From NCBI GenBank assembly GCA_007026445.1, contig VDMD01000051.1, forward strand, positions 62,001 to 126,000: DNA of 64,000 bases. The letters run 5' to 3'. The position numbers were made by a program, and so were the translations under genes. This document shows, piece by piece, positions 30,088 to 41,142 of the stretch (positions are counted from its first letter, which is position 1; each line of letters opens with the position of its first letter). Below the pieces are notes generated by a model. That model had not been told where the DNA came from. It made no database searches and worked only from the letters and a program-made list of their open reading frames with translations. Source of the DNA: Schizophyllum amplum. Its lineage: Eukaryota; Basidiomycota; Agaricomycetes; Agaricales; Schizophyllaceae.

Positions 30088-30960
30088 GCAGTACCCCTAT
30101 AGTAATACATACTGGCCACTATCGGGGGTCGTGTTGCAACACATACGATAAGGTCGTCGGGGCCGGCAAACCCCGAAAAGGGCTCGCGGCGGTCTCCCGG
30201 GCGTTCGGGCACGTGCCTAGCGGTGGCACGCGTGCTCGCCTAATCGGGCGGCGGGCTCGCGTCGCGTGCGCGGCTCGCTCGCGCGCTCGCCGGGCGCGAT
30301 TGATGGCGCTTCCAAAACGGGAAGGGCGGGCGATCGGCGCCCGCGCAGGAGCGCGCGCGCGCCACCGCTCCTACCGGCAACCCTCCCGTTGCTCCTAGGC
30401 TACACAGAATAAGTATATTATACAATATTTATGCTAAATAACCAAGTAAGGGTGGGGGGAGGGTGAAATGATGCGAAAAAGCGCGCAAATGCGCTGCGAC
30501 GATTGTCACCAGGTTGGGAAGGAGGGCGGGGAGCGGTGGGGGTCACACCATATGAGCAACGAGCCGGGGGAAGGGCTTGACGGGGGAGGAGGGCGTGATG
30601 CGGCGGGCGCGCATGGGCGGCGTGGGCGGTATGGACGGCGGGGGGCGCCGAGACGCGCGTCCGCATAGACGGGCGTCGTCGTCCCACTCGTACGATGTGC
30701 AGAGGGGACGAGCGGGGCGCCACAGGCGCAGTGGGGTGGGAGGGCGGGTGGCGGGGATGCGGCGCGGGTGATGTCTGTGGCCTTCCCTGCGGTCTGGCTT
30801 GGCTCCAAGGGGCGCTCACAGCGCCGTACGCGCAGTGAGAGCGTCCCCCAACCCCTCAAGGCCCACTGAGAGGCCCGGAGCGCTGACCAAGAGCCGCACC
30901 GCAAAGTCCCAGTGCGGTGAGTCCTCGAGCGGTTTGGCTCTTGGTCAGGGGTGCGCTCGG
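30088..30960 (+). repeat. Structured repeat family, 5' part (modules A, C, D)
   Basis: Module A (30088-30415), an AT-rich junction, the GAAAAAGCGCGC start of the body, and D at 30887-30948 with arms GACCAAGAGCC and GGCTCTTGGTC. The unit is then cut by another module A at 31042. Its A module is nearly identical to the inverted A at 36510-36830. Confidence 0.65.
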
Positions 30961-31041
30961 CGCTAAGGAGGGGGGGGGAGGAAGCCGGACGGCTCGCAAA
31001 CGGTCACCGGGTGCGTACGTTGCAGGTCGGCCCCTTGTTGA

Positions 31042-32195
31042 TCAGCTGATGTCGTACCCCTATTGTAATACATCCCGGCCACTATCAGGGGGCTTATTGC
31101 AACACTTACGGTAAGGTTATCGGGGCCGGCAAACTCCGGCCTGCCAGCCAACACCGGAATTCCAGGCCTTCCGAATCGGGCTCCGGCTCACGGGAGGCAG
31201 CCGGGCCATCACGCGCGTGCAGCCCGTTTGGGCCAGGAGCACGCGGGTGGCCCGCCGCGCGCCTCGCGCGCGTCGGGGCGGGATTGATGGCATCCTGATC
31301 GGGCAGGGCGGGCAGTCGGGGCGCCGCGCACGCCCGCGCTGCCACCGCTACTGATTTCGGGCGCTTATAGGGCGATAAATGAATCATATAGATAGTGATA
31401 TACATGTATCTTATAATGAGGGGGATAGGGGAGGGTATGTGTACAAAAATGCGCTAAAAAGCGCGAGCAAAAAAATTTCGGCGGCGCGTAGCGCCCTTGC
31501 TGGCTGGGCGAGCGTGTGTACGCGTCATTGCGAAAGATTGGTGGGGGGAGGGTGATGGTATAGCGTGCACGAGCTCGCAAGGAGCTCATGCGAAGCGCGC
31601 GAGGGAGAACACGACGGGGCGCGTGCACGGCGATCGGAGTGGCGGCAGACAGCGCGCGGGAGCCTGCGCGCGGCAGAGTCGATCAACGTCGAAGGGCGGC
31701 TTGCGAGGGGCGACGGAGGAGCGGGCGGGCCCCGGATAGGTCCCGCGGGATGGAGGGGGGGGGCAGGCGGGTTGTGGGGCGGCACGGGCACGGCGACAGT
31801 GGCAGGCAGCGGTAGGCAGCCCTGGCGCGTGTGCGTACGTAACCCTCTTCATGCCGGGAGGTGACCCGAGAGGCGCGCGGAGGGGCGGGGGGCGGGGGGC
31901 GCAGCGTGGTGGGCGGGTACTAGCGGTACTCGATCGGGACACCCGCCCCCGGTTGTATGGAGACCCGCCGACGCTGCGGGCCAGCGCATACCCTCCCCTA
32001 CCCAACTCAGACCTCGTAAGATGAGGCGGAGGGCGGGTGATGCGTCAGAGGGCGAGCTGTTAGCTCGCCTTCGTGACGGGTATGGGCGGGCGACGACGGG
32101 CGACGGGCGGGCGCGAGCGCAAGCGCGCTAGGCGAGGGGTCTGTGGGGCATGCATGTGGTACATATCCAGTGTCTTCTGGCGAGTTTGAGCTGTA
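31042..32195 (+). repeat. Structured repeat family, second 5' part (modules A, C) with GC-rich body
   Basis: Module A (31042-31372, GATGTCGTACCCC...GGGATTGATGGC), then the junction and C near 31460 (AAAAAAATTTCGG). A GC-rich body follows to about 32195. D is not evident. At 32195 the inverted unit U3 begins. Confidence 0.55.
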
Positions 32196-32200
32196 AGACT

Positions 32201-34505
32201 AGCTGCAGAGCGACCAGCGCTCTGCAGCTACGATATTCACAATGTTATTAGCTATTATTGGGGCGTATTTGAAAGGGACGCACCTGGAGGGAGCTCCCCG
32301 GAGTCCCCGCACCCCAGCGCCCAAGAAGCGGCGTCAATCGAATGCGCTGTTGAGGCGCGGTGCGTTGCAGATGGTGGCGAGGGGAGAGGGCGACGCGTTA
32401 TGTCACGTCACGAACGCGCTCATTTCGAGCGCGTTCGTGGCGGGACATAACGTTATTCCTGTACATCGGGGGCCTCGATGGCCTCGAAACCTTGTATATC
32501 TATATCCATATATATATAATATTGTACTTCGAAGCTTTTGTGAGGCTAGAAGCATGGCAATATAACAGAATATTGTTATCATGCTCAAAGCACACACTCT
32601 TTACTCACTTTATAGCTTTATCTGATTCATCTGGAATGATTGAGCAGCCAGAAAAGCATGGAAGTAGTTCAAGTAGCCTGTCTAGATAACATCCAACACT
32701 GACTGTATCTGAGACAAGTAACAGAGGCCTAGAATTGGAGGACCTCTCCCTTGTGAATGAGTGAATCCTGAGGATACTCTTACCATGACTTTAATGATAT
32801 ATTAGGTTCAGTTCTCCTTCAAATCGAGTTCTCTCTTCTGTATCATAAACTGGAAGTAGCTTACTAACGGTCCCTGCAGTCAAAACTGTCTCGGATAACT
32901 TCCGAAACGACGCCGGCGTCGTCGAGCGCGTCGGTGGCGAGGGTCGGCAGTCCGGCCCGGCCCGCCGTCCGTGCGCAATTACCACCTCTCGACCTCTGAC
33001 CACCACCATCTCGACCCCGTGGCTGCCCCCTCCCCCTCCCCATCCCTCACTTTGACCCCCGCGTACATCAATTGACATGAAGATTAAGATATTACCGGCT
33101 GTGCGATGCATGACGAGCCCGACGGCGCGGATGACAACGCAGGGGGGGGAGTGCGCACGGACGCGCCGCAGGTGCGTGACTACGCCCTGCGCTAGTTTGA
33201 TTACTGACTTATATACGTTACAGATGTCAAGAATGAGCTCGGTGAGCGCGTCGCGGCGGTCGCGCGAGCGATCGTCGCCCGCGCTCGCTCCTCCACCGCT
33301 GATCAACCACGACCCGCGCGACATAGGCTACGCGGGGCGCGTCCAACAGCTGCCGAGCAGCCATGAGCTCCTGCCCTCCGCCCCTCCATCCCCCTTACCC
33401 ACGTTGCCCGCTGAGCGCTTCGGCGCCCTCAAACAAGGGTAACACCGCTTGAGGTCTCACCGCACTGGGACCTCGCGGTGCAGACCTTACTTGGGGTCAG
33501 AGCACCTCGGCGGCATCTAACAAAGGGGGGGGATGAGCGTGCTGCTCGCGCGCGGCGCTGGCGCAAACCGCGAACGCAGCGCAGTGGAGCAGCAGGCGTA
33601 TGGCGCGTACGCGCGCCACATCGCCTTCGCCTTCCACCGCGCCCCTGCTACTCAAGATGCCCATACCAGGCATCTGGAGCACGGGGTGTCGACGGCGGTG
33701 CGCTAGGACACGTCCTGCGGTGTTCGTCGCCCGACCCGGTTGTCAACCATCTTCAGCCGCGCCACACCCGCCTGCTGGGCATCCCCACCCCCCATCCTGC
33801 GCGACGAGCCCTATTACGGGTTCGTCTTCGCCTACATCGACCTTGGACATCCCCGCACCATTCTAGCGCAGCCCCCGCGCGCCGGCGCCCGCGCGCCAAC
33901 CGCGATCGGCGATCACGCCCCACCCCACCATCCCGCGCGCGCCGCGCACAGCAAGCTCCACTCGAGCTCGTTTCATGTCTAGCACCCCCTGCTCATATTC
34001 CCCTTCGAACGACGCGTACGCGTGCTCGCTCAGACAGCGAGCGCGCTACGCGCTCGCGAATTTTTTGTTCGCGCTTTCCAGCGCTTTTTTCTGCATATGC
34101 ACCCTTCCCACCCCCTTCATACCTACATCATGTATATATAGTCAAATATTATCGATTTCTTCTATCTACGAGCGCCCAGGAGCGCAGTGGCGGGGGGCGG
34201 CGTGCGCGCGCGGCGCTCTCAGCCCGCCGATCACCCGCCCTTCCCAATTGGGACGCGCCATCAATCCCGCCCGACGCGTGCGAAGGCGCTCGGGGCGCGC
34301 GGCGGGCGACCGTGTGCTCCTTCCCAAACGGGATGCACGTGGATGCTCGCCCGGCAGCCGTCCGCGAGCCAGATCCCAATTTGGAAGGCCCACAACGCCT
34401 GCACTGGCTGGCAGACCGGAGTTTGCCGGCCCCGATGACCTTACCGTATGTGTTGCAATAAGCCCCCGATAGTGGCCGGGATGTATTACAATAGGGGACG
34501 GCATA
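32201..34505 (-). repeat. Structured repeat family, unit U3 (full length, inverted)
   Basis: Same module order on the minus strand: A (34172-34505), C (near 34060), body, D (33433-33494), F (near 33170-33190), G (near 32930), AT-richer stretch with GATACAGTCAGTGTTGGATG (about 32690-32720), E (32409-32439, perfect 13-bp arms), S (about 32344-32358), T (about 32289-32308) and H (32201-32229, 12-bp perfect arms). The match of the AT-richer stretch to U1 supports common descent over the whole unit. Confidence 0.7.
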
Positions 34506-34599
34506 AGGTGTGTTGATGACTGGAGGCAAGGCGTGAGGGGGCGATTGCTTGCGCGAAAACCACTTTGCGCGCTCACGCCCGTCGTCGCCGCAGTCTATA

Positions 34600-35620
34600 G
34601 TATATTTCTGTCAGTATAAATACTCATACAGGGCGTAGTTACGCACCTGTGGCGTGTCTCTACGCGCTTGCCCCTCCCCGCGGCGTCATCCGCCTCGGGC
34701 GGCTCGTTGTGCCACGATCCACCGCTGAAAATTTGTGTTCTTGCGGTTTTTGAGGTTCGCGGGGTCGGACGAAAGGAAGGGGGAAGGGAGGGGGCAGCGG
34801 CGTGGTTGACATTGTGGTGGTAGAAGGTTGAGAGGCGTCGATTGCAGACGCGCGGCAGCTTGGACCGGAGAGCCGACCCTCGCCGCCGTCGCGCGCAACA
34901 ACCGCGGCGGAATTTTTGAAGCGTCGGGAAGCAGTTTCAACGACGGGGGCGTCTAGATCACTGTTGATAGTCTTAGATTCTGAAAAAATCGTGAAATTTT
35001 CGTTCGAAAACAGCCTGATATCATCTCTGAACTGTGAACTAAACATGGTCATATTCTACTTGTGCATAAGGGTTGAGGGAGGTCATTCTGAGCCAGTGTC
35101 TGGAGGCCTCATTACAGTCAAGCTTGAAGCTTGTATGGGTACCCTTACTGTACCTCCCAAAGGTGCTTTGAGTCCTTGATAAGGCCTAGATCTATTGGAT
35201 AGAACTGATCACTGTTTTTGCAGGTGAGCATTCAGCTGCTCATGGCTATTGCAGCATATTCTGACTGTGGGACTCTCACAGACAGCTTACTTTCTTATAG
35301 TATATAGCCAGAAAGGTATATACATCAAATATCAGGACGATCCAAGCGCGCGATCCGCAAGAATCGTGATGCGTCTCGCCGCCAACGCGCTCGAAATGAG
35401 CGCGTTCGTGACGTAACGTAACGCGAACCTCTCTACTCTCGCCGCCATTCGCGACGCGCTGGCCGCTGCACAGCGGCCCGATGGGCGGGATACTTCAAGG
35501 ATGGGGTGCGGGGACTCTGGGGAGTCCCTCAAAGGTGCGTAGTTATTGATTATGTGTATAAATCATTGCTTACATGATATCTAGAATGCACCCACACAGC
35601 TTCCAAGCGCTGTGGCGCGT
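34600..35620 (+). repeat. Structured repeat family, unit U4 (3' part)
   Basis: Begins at module F (AGGGCGTAGTTACGCACCTG near 34630). G follows near 34870, then an AT-richer stretch with TTACAGTCAAGCTTGAAGC, E (35384-35406), S (35461-35478, GGCCGCTG/CAGCGGCC), T (about 35510-35528) and a weaker H (35592-35614). A, C and D are missing. Confidence 0.65.
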
Positions 35621-36835
35621 CACTCTACACCGTAGGATGCCACCCCCGCCCCCCGCACCATTCATACTAGGTGCTCGCCCAGCGCATTGCGGAGCAGGAA
35701 TGCGCAGGCCGCCTGTGCCATCCCCCACCCCTCGCCACACCTCCGAACCGGCGTGATAAGCGTGCCACTACGCGCGGTACGCGGTAGGGGTGCCGGCGCG
35801 CTATGCAAGCGGCCGCGCTTGGCTCGGTCAGCCACCCAGCAGGCACGCGCGCGCGCACCGTGTCCCTCCCCTCCTCGCCCTCCACCCCGCCTCCGCCTTT
35901 CACTACACCCCCCCTGCGCGGTGTGCGCATCCCACAACGTCCCAGGCATGACAAAACGTCCAACACCGTCACTATGGCCCAGCCGCGCCTACACTGCCCC
36001 CACCCGCCGCACCCGCGCATTCCCCGATCAACGCGCCTTGCCCTTGGGCGCGGTGGGCACGTTATTCAATAACCCCACACGTCCCCAATGCGCCCCTTGC
36101 CCTTTGATATCCCATAGCGGCAGCCCACGCTCGGTGCGCGCGGCGGCGAGGGCCGGCGAAAATTTTCGTCGCGCGTTTCGCCCATTTTCCTCATTTATTC
36201 ACCCCCTCACACACATATTTAGTTAATATATATGGAAATTCCGACCCGCGCACAACTTTTGCGGTCACGTGCCCGCCAGGGCACCGTCCCGAAGTCAGGT
36301 TGTGAGCTGGTTAGGTTAGGTTCGTTAGGTTCAGGTTAGGTTTAGGTTGGTTAGGGTTAGGTTGGTTAGGTTTAGGTTGGTTAGGTTGGTTTGGGTAGCA
36401 GGTATGTCATTATTTTGTCCTGCAGAATCGTAAAAAAAGTCACTAAAGTTGTGCGCGCGCTGCGATTCCATATATATTATGTTCTACCTAATATACATGT
36501 TCTGTGCGACCCAGGAGCGGAGGGAGGGCTGCCACCAGCAGCGGCGGCGCGCGCGCGCGCCTGCGCGGGCGCCGATCGCCCGCCCTTCCCGTTTTGGAAG
36601 CGCCATCAATCGCGCCCGGCGAGCGCGCGCGCGAGCCGCGCACGCGACGCGAGCCCGCCGCCCGATTAGGCGAGCACGCGTGCCACCGCTAGGCACGTGC
36701 CCAAACGCCCGGGAGACCGCCGCGAGCCCTTTTCGGGGTTTGCCGGCCCCGACGACCTTATCGTATGTGTTGCAACACGACCCCCGATAGTGGCCGGTAT
36801 GTATTACTATAGAGGTACGACATCAGCTGGCAGGC
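35621..36835 (-). repeat. Structured repeat family, inverted 5' part (modules C, A) and telomere-like spacer
   Basis: A GC-rich body leads to C (near 36160, GAAAATTTTCGTCGCGCG). About 300 bp of other sequence, including the TTAGG-type tract, separates it from module A (36510-36830, minus strand). Module A is nearly identical to the direct copy at 30088-30415. The array ends close to 36850. Confidence 0.55.
36298..36405 (+). repeat. Degenerate TTAGG/TTAGGTT tract
   Basis: Roughly 105 bp of GGTTAGGTTAGG, GGTTTAGGTT and one GGTTAGGGTTAGG, resembling the fungal telomere repeat TTAGGG in degenerate form. It lies inside the repeat array, not at a sequence end. Confidence 0.6.
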
Positions 36836-36867
36836 ATGCGTTACGTCTGCAGTCCGCCCCCCGTGGT

Positions 36868-38575
36868 CGGCTGTAGTGCTGTCGTGAGTTTGAGTTCAAC
36901 TCGCATCAACTTGATGCCGGAAAAGGCAGGTAAGTTACAACTCGACTTGAACTCAATGATTGGAATATAATCAATTCCTCCGGCCGTCTGATCTTGTTTT
37001 CCGTGCACGTGTGCTGCACCTACAACATACAACAAACATGTTGAGCTTCCTTCGATGGTCTCTGGCAGTGCCCCGCACCCCCCCCCTTCTTCGCCTTTGA
37101 AGCCCTCTGCACCTCCCCCCTTCCCCCAATGCGCAGCGCGCTGGACGTGTCAGTCACCGACACCTCCATTAGTGGCTTCACTATTGATCTTGTCAGTGCT
37201 GCGTGCCCCAAGTGGCTTCGCGCAGTCCGCGAGCACCGTCACACAACTCGCTTCTGCCCCCGCCTCTCCCGCTGTGTTGTGTGTGCGTCCGGCCGTGACG
37301 TCTATGCATGGGCGGAAGGACTGGGGGCGGAAAGCGCGGGCAGCACGGATAACCGCCTCCTGGCCACCTCACACGGTGTAACGGGGCTGGACTTTATACG
37401 GACTATGGACTCTTATGGGCGCTCGGACTCTTACATCACTGTGACCACGGCACGTGGTCACGGTCACTCATATATATTCCGTCTTGTATTCTTGTCACGG
37501 GCAGTTCTTATCCTGCCCGTGCATTACCTGTATCTTGATCATCGCGCGTGCGCGTTACAGTTCAGTTTACGAGTGACGCCTAGGGCCTCAAGGACTCAAG
37601 AAAGGCTACCTGCCTTACACACGGCCACTGTCACAGTAGCACTTATTAGCTGCTCAGACAGTCTGGGACTATGTTCTGTTCTGACGCTTCTTGAATGGCC
37701 GTGTTTGCTGGACTCCAAGGCAGCCATTGCAGTGGCAGCACGTCGGCTCCAGACCATACTTATATTCTGTGATAGAGTCATCACAGGTGAAGGGCAGCTT
37801 GTTGCAGTAACATTCTAATCCTTGCAATTCTTCAGCACTGAAGTAATCATTGTTGGCAGGCCTTACTGTAGCGTTTCGACCGCCAGTTCGCTGGGTGTGA
37901 CGTGTGACGGTTTGAACTGCCCCATTTCCCAGTTCACGGGCCCGGCCCGGGTGTGATTAATTTAGAGAAGTTCATTTTTAGGGCTTAAAAGCGCTTTTTG
38001 GCGCTTTTTAAGTGGTAAAGCCGGCATAAAACAGCCAAATGCACACGTTTTCAAGGTCAAAAGAAAATTTCGGGAAAATAATGTCAAAATTCGAATATTT
38101 TTTCCAGTTCGTTGCCATCCGTGACGCATGACGGTTGCCCGTTGAGTTCAGTTCAAGGGCCTCCGTGACGCATGACGTGAACTGCCGGTCGAAACGCTAC
38201 AGTATCAACATTGATGGTCCGACGAGGAGCTGATCAAGTTGGGCACAAAAAATATCATTGATGTTCATGGGCCCATGGCCCTATAAGGGCTCCAGCAGCT
38301 ACCATCAGGCCATACTATCTCGCCTAGAGCGGTCTACATTGCATAGCGCTGCAGGAATCACTGCAGATGCATTCTGGACGCATTGTTCGACTGCTCGTGG
38401 GACACCGACGGCATTCTCCGACGCCGGCCGTCGCGTCGTCGTTTCGCTGATTCGGACCGGTCAAATGATGAGTTGACTCGAGTTGCAACTCAACTCAACT
38501 CGATTGATTTTCAAACATTTCCTAACTCAACTCAACTCGAACTCAACTCACGACAGCACTAGCCGGCCGACCCGA
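36868..38575. mobile_element. Possible TIR element of about 1.7 kb with a nested MITE
   Basis: A segment containing TAGTGCTGTCGTGAGTT and GAGTTC appears at 36878-36905. Its inverse, GAACTCAACTCACGACAGCACTA, appears near 38538-38565, each beside GTCGGC-type sequence. Both inner sides are rich in GAGTT/AACTC. I found no target duplication and recognise no transposase. A frame at 37129-37818 is open for 229 codons but matches no family I know. Confidence 0.4.
37866..38202. mobile_element. MITE with TA target duplication
   Basis: A 337-bp element beginning CTGTAGCGTTTCGACCG and ending CGGTCGAAACGCTACAG. It is flanked by TA at 37864-37865 and 38203-38204. The inverted repeat continues imperfectly with CAGTTC/GAACTG. 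The interior has an inverted AAAAGCGC/GCGCTTTTT pair and no gene. TA duplication suggests a Tc1/mariner-type source. Confidence 0.8.
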
Positions 38576-39127
38576 CAAACCCAAGCCCTCGTCCAGTGCT
38601 GGGTTCCTCCCTCTCACTCTGACGTGCTCACTCCCCTCGCACTCCCATCCGCGTCCACGCTACGTATTCCTACCTAGACGTGTCCTAGGCCTCTTGAACC
38701 ACAGCTTCGCTTGACTTACAATAAGCACGCTGAGCTGCGCGGCAACACTAGCCGTGCGCCAACCCCTGCCGGATTAGGGTACCACGCGCACACCGCCCAG
38801 CATGCCCCCGAAGGCCGGGACCCCCACAGTGCAGCAGACGCTTGTAGAGACTACGCCAACTTTACTCATCAGGAACTTGGAATATCGTGACCATTGTGAA
38901 AGACGTTACGCGAAAGAAAATGTTCGTTCTATGAACCGTACCCGGTGAGAAGCCGGGCAAGCGAGTATAGGTACGTAGTAGAGACGATGAGTGTATACAG
39001 CACATAAGTACATGACCGAAGGCTTGTCCACCAGACTCGTTGACTTGGTAACAGCGACACAAGGCCCGATTTGACTGCCTCACCTCTTCACTCCGACGGG
39101 CCCTATGACTGCGGCGGGAGCAGCGCT
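38205..39127. other. Intergenic; small fragment of variant module A
   Basis: No gene is supported. A short stretch near 38760-38830 (CCCCCGAAGGCCGGGACCCCCAC) matches the variant module A at 26.4 and 29.3 kb. The segment 39070-39127 lies just downstream of the YOP1 stop. Confidence 0.45.
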
Positions 39128-39874
39128 TTACTCAGCAGCAGCGGAGGTAGTCTCCGGCGACGTGGGAGCGACGACACGGGACGAGCTGACCTGCGCGAGC
39201 AGGGGCTTCAGGACGGTGACGTAGGTAGTCTGGGCACCCTGAAGAAACACGGTGGTTAGCATGAGAGGCGCGATAAGTGAAGCAAACGACATACCCGGAA
39301 GTAGGGGAGTTGGAGCCAGATGATGAAGAGGGTCTTGAAGGCGAAGTACCACGGGAAGTAGTAGAGGACGACGCGCAGGGCGAAGCTCTCCATGAAGGTG
39401 AAGAAGCCGAACACTACCCAGTACGTGAGCCACTGGATGTCGTCCTGAGCGCTGGGGCTCTCAATCGCCTTGAACGAAAGGTACGCAGGGAGGGCCCAGC
39501 CAACGAGGTTGGAGACGGGGGCGGCGAGGCTGTTGATGAGGTGGAGAGTGGCGAGCAAGGTGACGCTGCCGATGACGATGTATGCCTTCGGGACTTGCGA
39601 GCGAGCCTCGAGCGAGTTGAGAACGGGGTACTTCGTGAGCTGCGAGGGGAAAGAGTCAGCGGAAGAACGACATCATACTCGTGCCAGATGACGAGGCGCG
39701 CGCAGCACACGACGCACGAAAAAAAAAGTCGCCGCGTGTCGGGGACGCGCCACGTATAGCAGGCAGAGAGCAGCGAAAGCTCACCTCCTTGTCAAGCTGC
39801 CCGATGTAGTACTGGGCCTTGACTTGGGCCTGCTGTACGGCGGGGTGTTGCTGGAGCTTGTCGGTGGCAGACAT
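39128..39874 (-). CDS. YOP1: ER-shaping protein of the TB2/DP1/HVA22 (REEP/Yop1) family
   Basis: Spliced from three exons: 39785-39874, 39295-39639 and 39128-39238, giving 181 residues, the usual Yop1 length. The conserved core is plain: LTKYPVLNSLE, VPKAYIVIG, NLVGWALPAYLSFKAIESP, DDIQWLTYWVVFGFFTFMES and LYYFPWYFAFKTLFIIWLQLPYF. These include the hydrophobic hairpins that insert into the outer leaflet of tubular ER and bend it together with reticulons. The C-terminus is Ser/Thr-rich. The start matches the family N-terminus (QHPAVQQAQVKAQYYIGQLDKE). Both introns have consensus ends, and OST5 lies divergently upstream. No frameshift is seen. Confidence 0.93.
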
Positions 39875-40143
39875 CTGGGAGAAAAAAACGAGATTAGTAC
39901 CAAGCAGGACGGCTGCCTGTGGGCGGTGAAGGGCAGCAAAGACCGGGACTCACGACGACTGGCGTTGATAAGGTCGTGGAAGAGAGAAGAGGAACGGAAC
40001 GGGCTGGTGGTCGTTGGGAACAAGAGGAGAGGTCGGGTTGCGTCGCGCCTTGATATGACCAGGAACTTCCCACGGTCTCATTACGTCAGCGCCAACGAGC
40101 GACGACGTAGCAGCGCCACAAATCCGACGCTCATCTCGCCGCC
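39875..40143. promoter_or_regulatory. Shared intergenic promoter between YOP1 and OST5
   Basis: The two start codons are 269 bp apart on opposite strands, so 5' leaders and control sites of both genes must lie here. A pyrimidine run ending in CAG abuts the YOP1 start on its strand and may be a leader intron. I saw no clear TATA box. Confidence 0.5.
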
Positions 40144-40488
40144 ATGGCCGACTACGAGTCCGTAAAGGTACGTGTCCGCTGCACTGCAGCCGGCTCCCGC
40201 CTCTGACCGCTCCATACAGCTCCTCCACAGGTCATTACCCGCTTTCCAGCCCTCCATCCCCGTGGCCCTGCTGCCGTACCTCGCCTTCACTCTGTTGAGC
40301 ACCACCTTTGCCCTCACTTTCTGGTTCTCTACGTGCGTTGTAGTGTTATGCGTATGGTTCCAAAAGCTGACTACCACGACAGCATGCCGAAGAACGTACC
40401 GTTGGAGACGCTGACTGCGTCCCTAGCAAGCGTGCTGGGCGGCTTCGGCGTCGTCGCGCTCTTCTGTACCGTCGGGGTCTACGTGTAA
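40144..40488 (+). CDS. OST5: Oligosaccharyltransferase small subunit Ost5
   Basis: Exons 40144-40167, 40220-40332 and 40383-40488 give 80 residues, close to the 86 of yeast Ost5. Family marks are the Tyr-containing N-terminus (MADYESVK), the SLPAFQPSIP segment before the first membrane span, a second hydrophobic span and the C-terminal GVYV. Ost5 (TMEM258 in animals) is a two-span subunit of the ER oligosaccharyltransferase that attaches N-glycans to nascent proteins. It associates with the Ost1 subcomplex. Such tiny spliced genes are easily missed by automatic annotation. Confidence 0.85.
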
Positions 40489-40526
40489 TGATTATACCGG
40501 ACTGTGGAAATCGACCGAGGCGTGGT

Positions 40527-41111
40527 CTAGTTATTGACGCGCCAACCATGCTTGCACGATGCACACTGCAAGGGATCAGGCCTGTCAGGACGCGGCGAAG
40601 AATACGACGGCGGTCGCACGCACCGTGTAGAAAATAGTGGAACCCTCGTCCGCGCTCCGCAGCTATATGCAGCATAAGCAACACTCAACCCATCGGCTCG
40701 GCCATTGCACGCACCTGCATTTCCTTCGAGTACGCGTGCATATGAGCACAGTTTGGACATTTTTCGGCGACCTATTGTATAGACGATGAGCAGGGCCCTT
40801 GCCGCATCCGCTGAACACGCACCAACGTCCCCTGATCCCCCGTCTCGTGATGCTTTGTCTGAGTCTTGCGCTTTTGCCTAAGCGCCGAAGGGAAGGCGTC
40901 CGGGTGTGATCTCGTGGTGATTTCGATGTCTTCGTATGCTTATTGAACTTTCAGCTTACGATGCGCAGACTGCACGAGAAGAAGAACGCACATGTCGCGG
41001 GTTCTTCGTGACTACATTGTTCGCATACCACCACCCTCTCGCCGTCTCGCGGTATGTTGAGCAGCGTCCCACAAGAGGGACAGAACAACAGTGAACCTGT
41101 TTGTCGTTCAT
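40527..41111 (-). CDS. RPA12: RNA polymerase I subunit A12.2
   Basis: Exons 40992-41111 (first), 40823-40938, 40715-40771, 40624-40662 and 40527-40565. The N-terminal zinc ribbon is GSLLFCPSCGTLLNIPRDG...VVCEQC. The C-terminal TFIIS-like ribbon is EKCPNC...LRSADEGSTIFYTCASCKHGW, with the DE pair that stimulates RNA cleavage. The C-terminus RVNN matches the family. The subunit aids RNA cleavage and termination by Pol I in the nucleolus. No in-frame ATG opens the first exon. The ATG at 41111 would give MNDK followed by GSLLFC if one base were missing near 41096, exactly the yeast layout, so I suspect an indel there. Confidence 0.9.
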
Positions 41112-41142
41112 TCACTATGCTCCGTTCAAGGTCCTTATGCAC

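Noticed and set aside
23330..36240. Many 60-250 codon frames in the repeat array
   Set aside because: None is conserved in frame between units, and residues are composition-driven (Ala/Arg/Pro). Conservation lies in palindromes instead.
36298..36405. A true chromosome end
   Set aside because: Ordinary sequence and genes continue for over 27 kb beyond it, and the repeats are degenerate.
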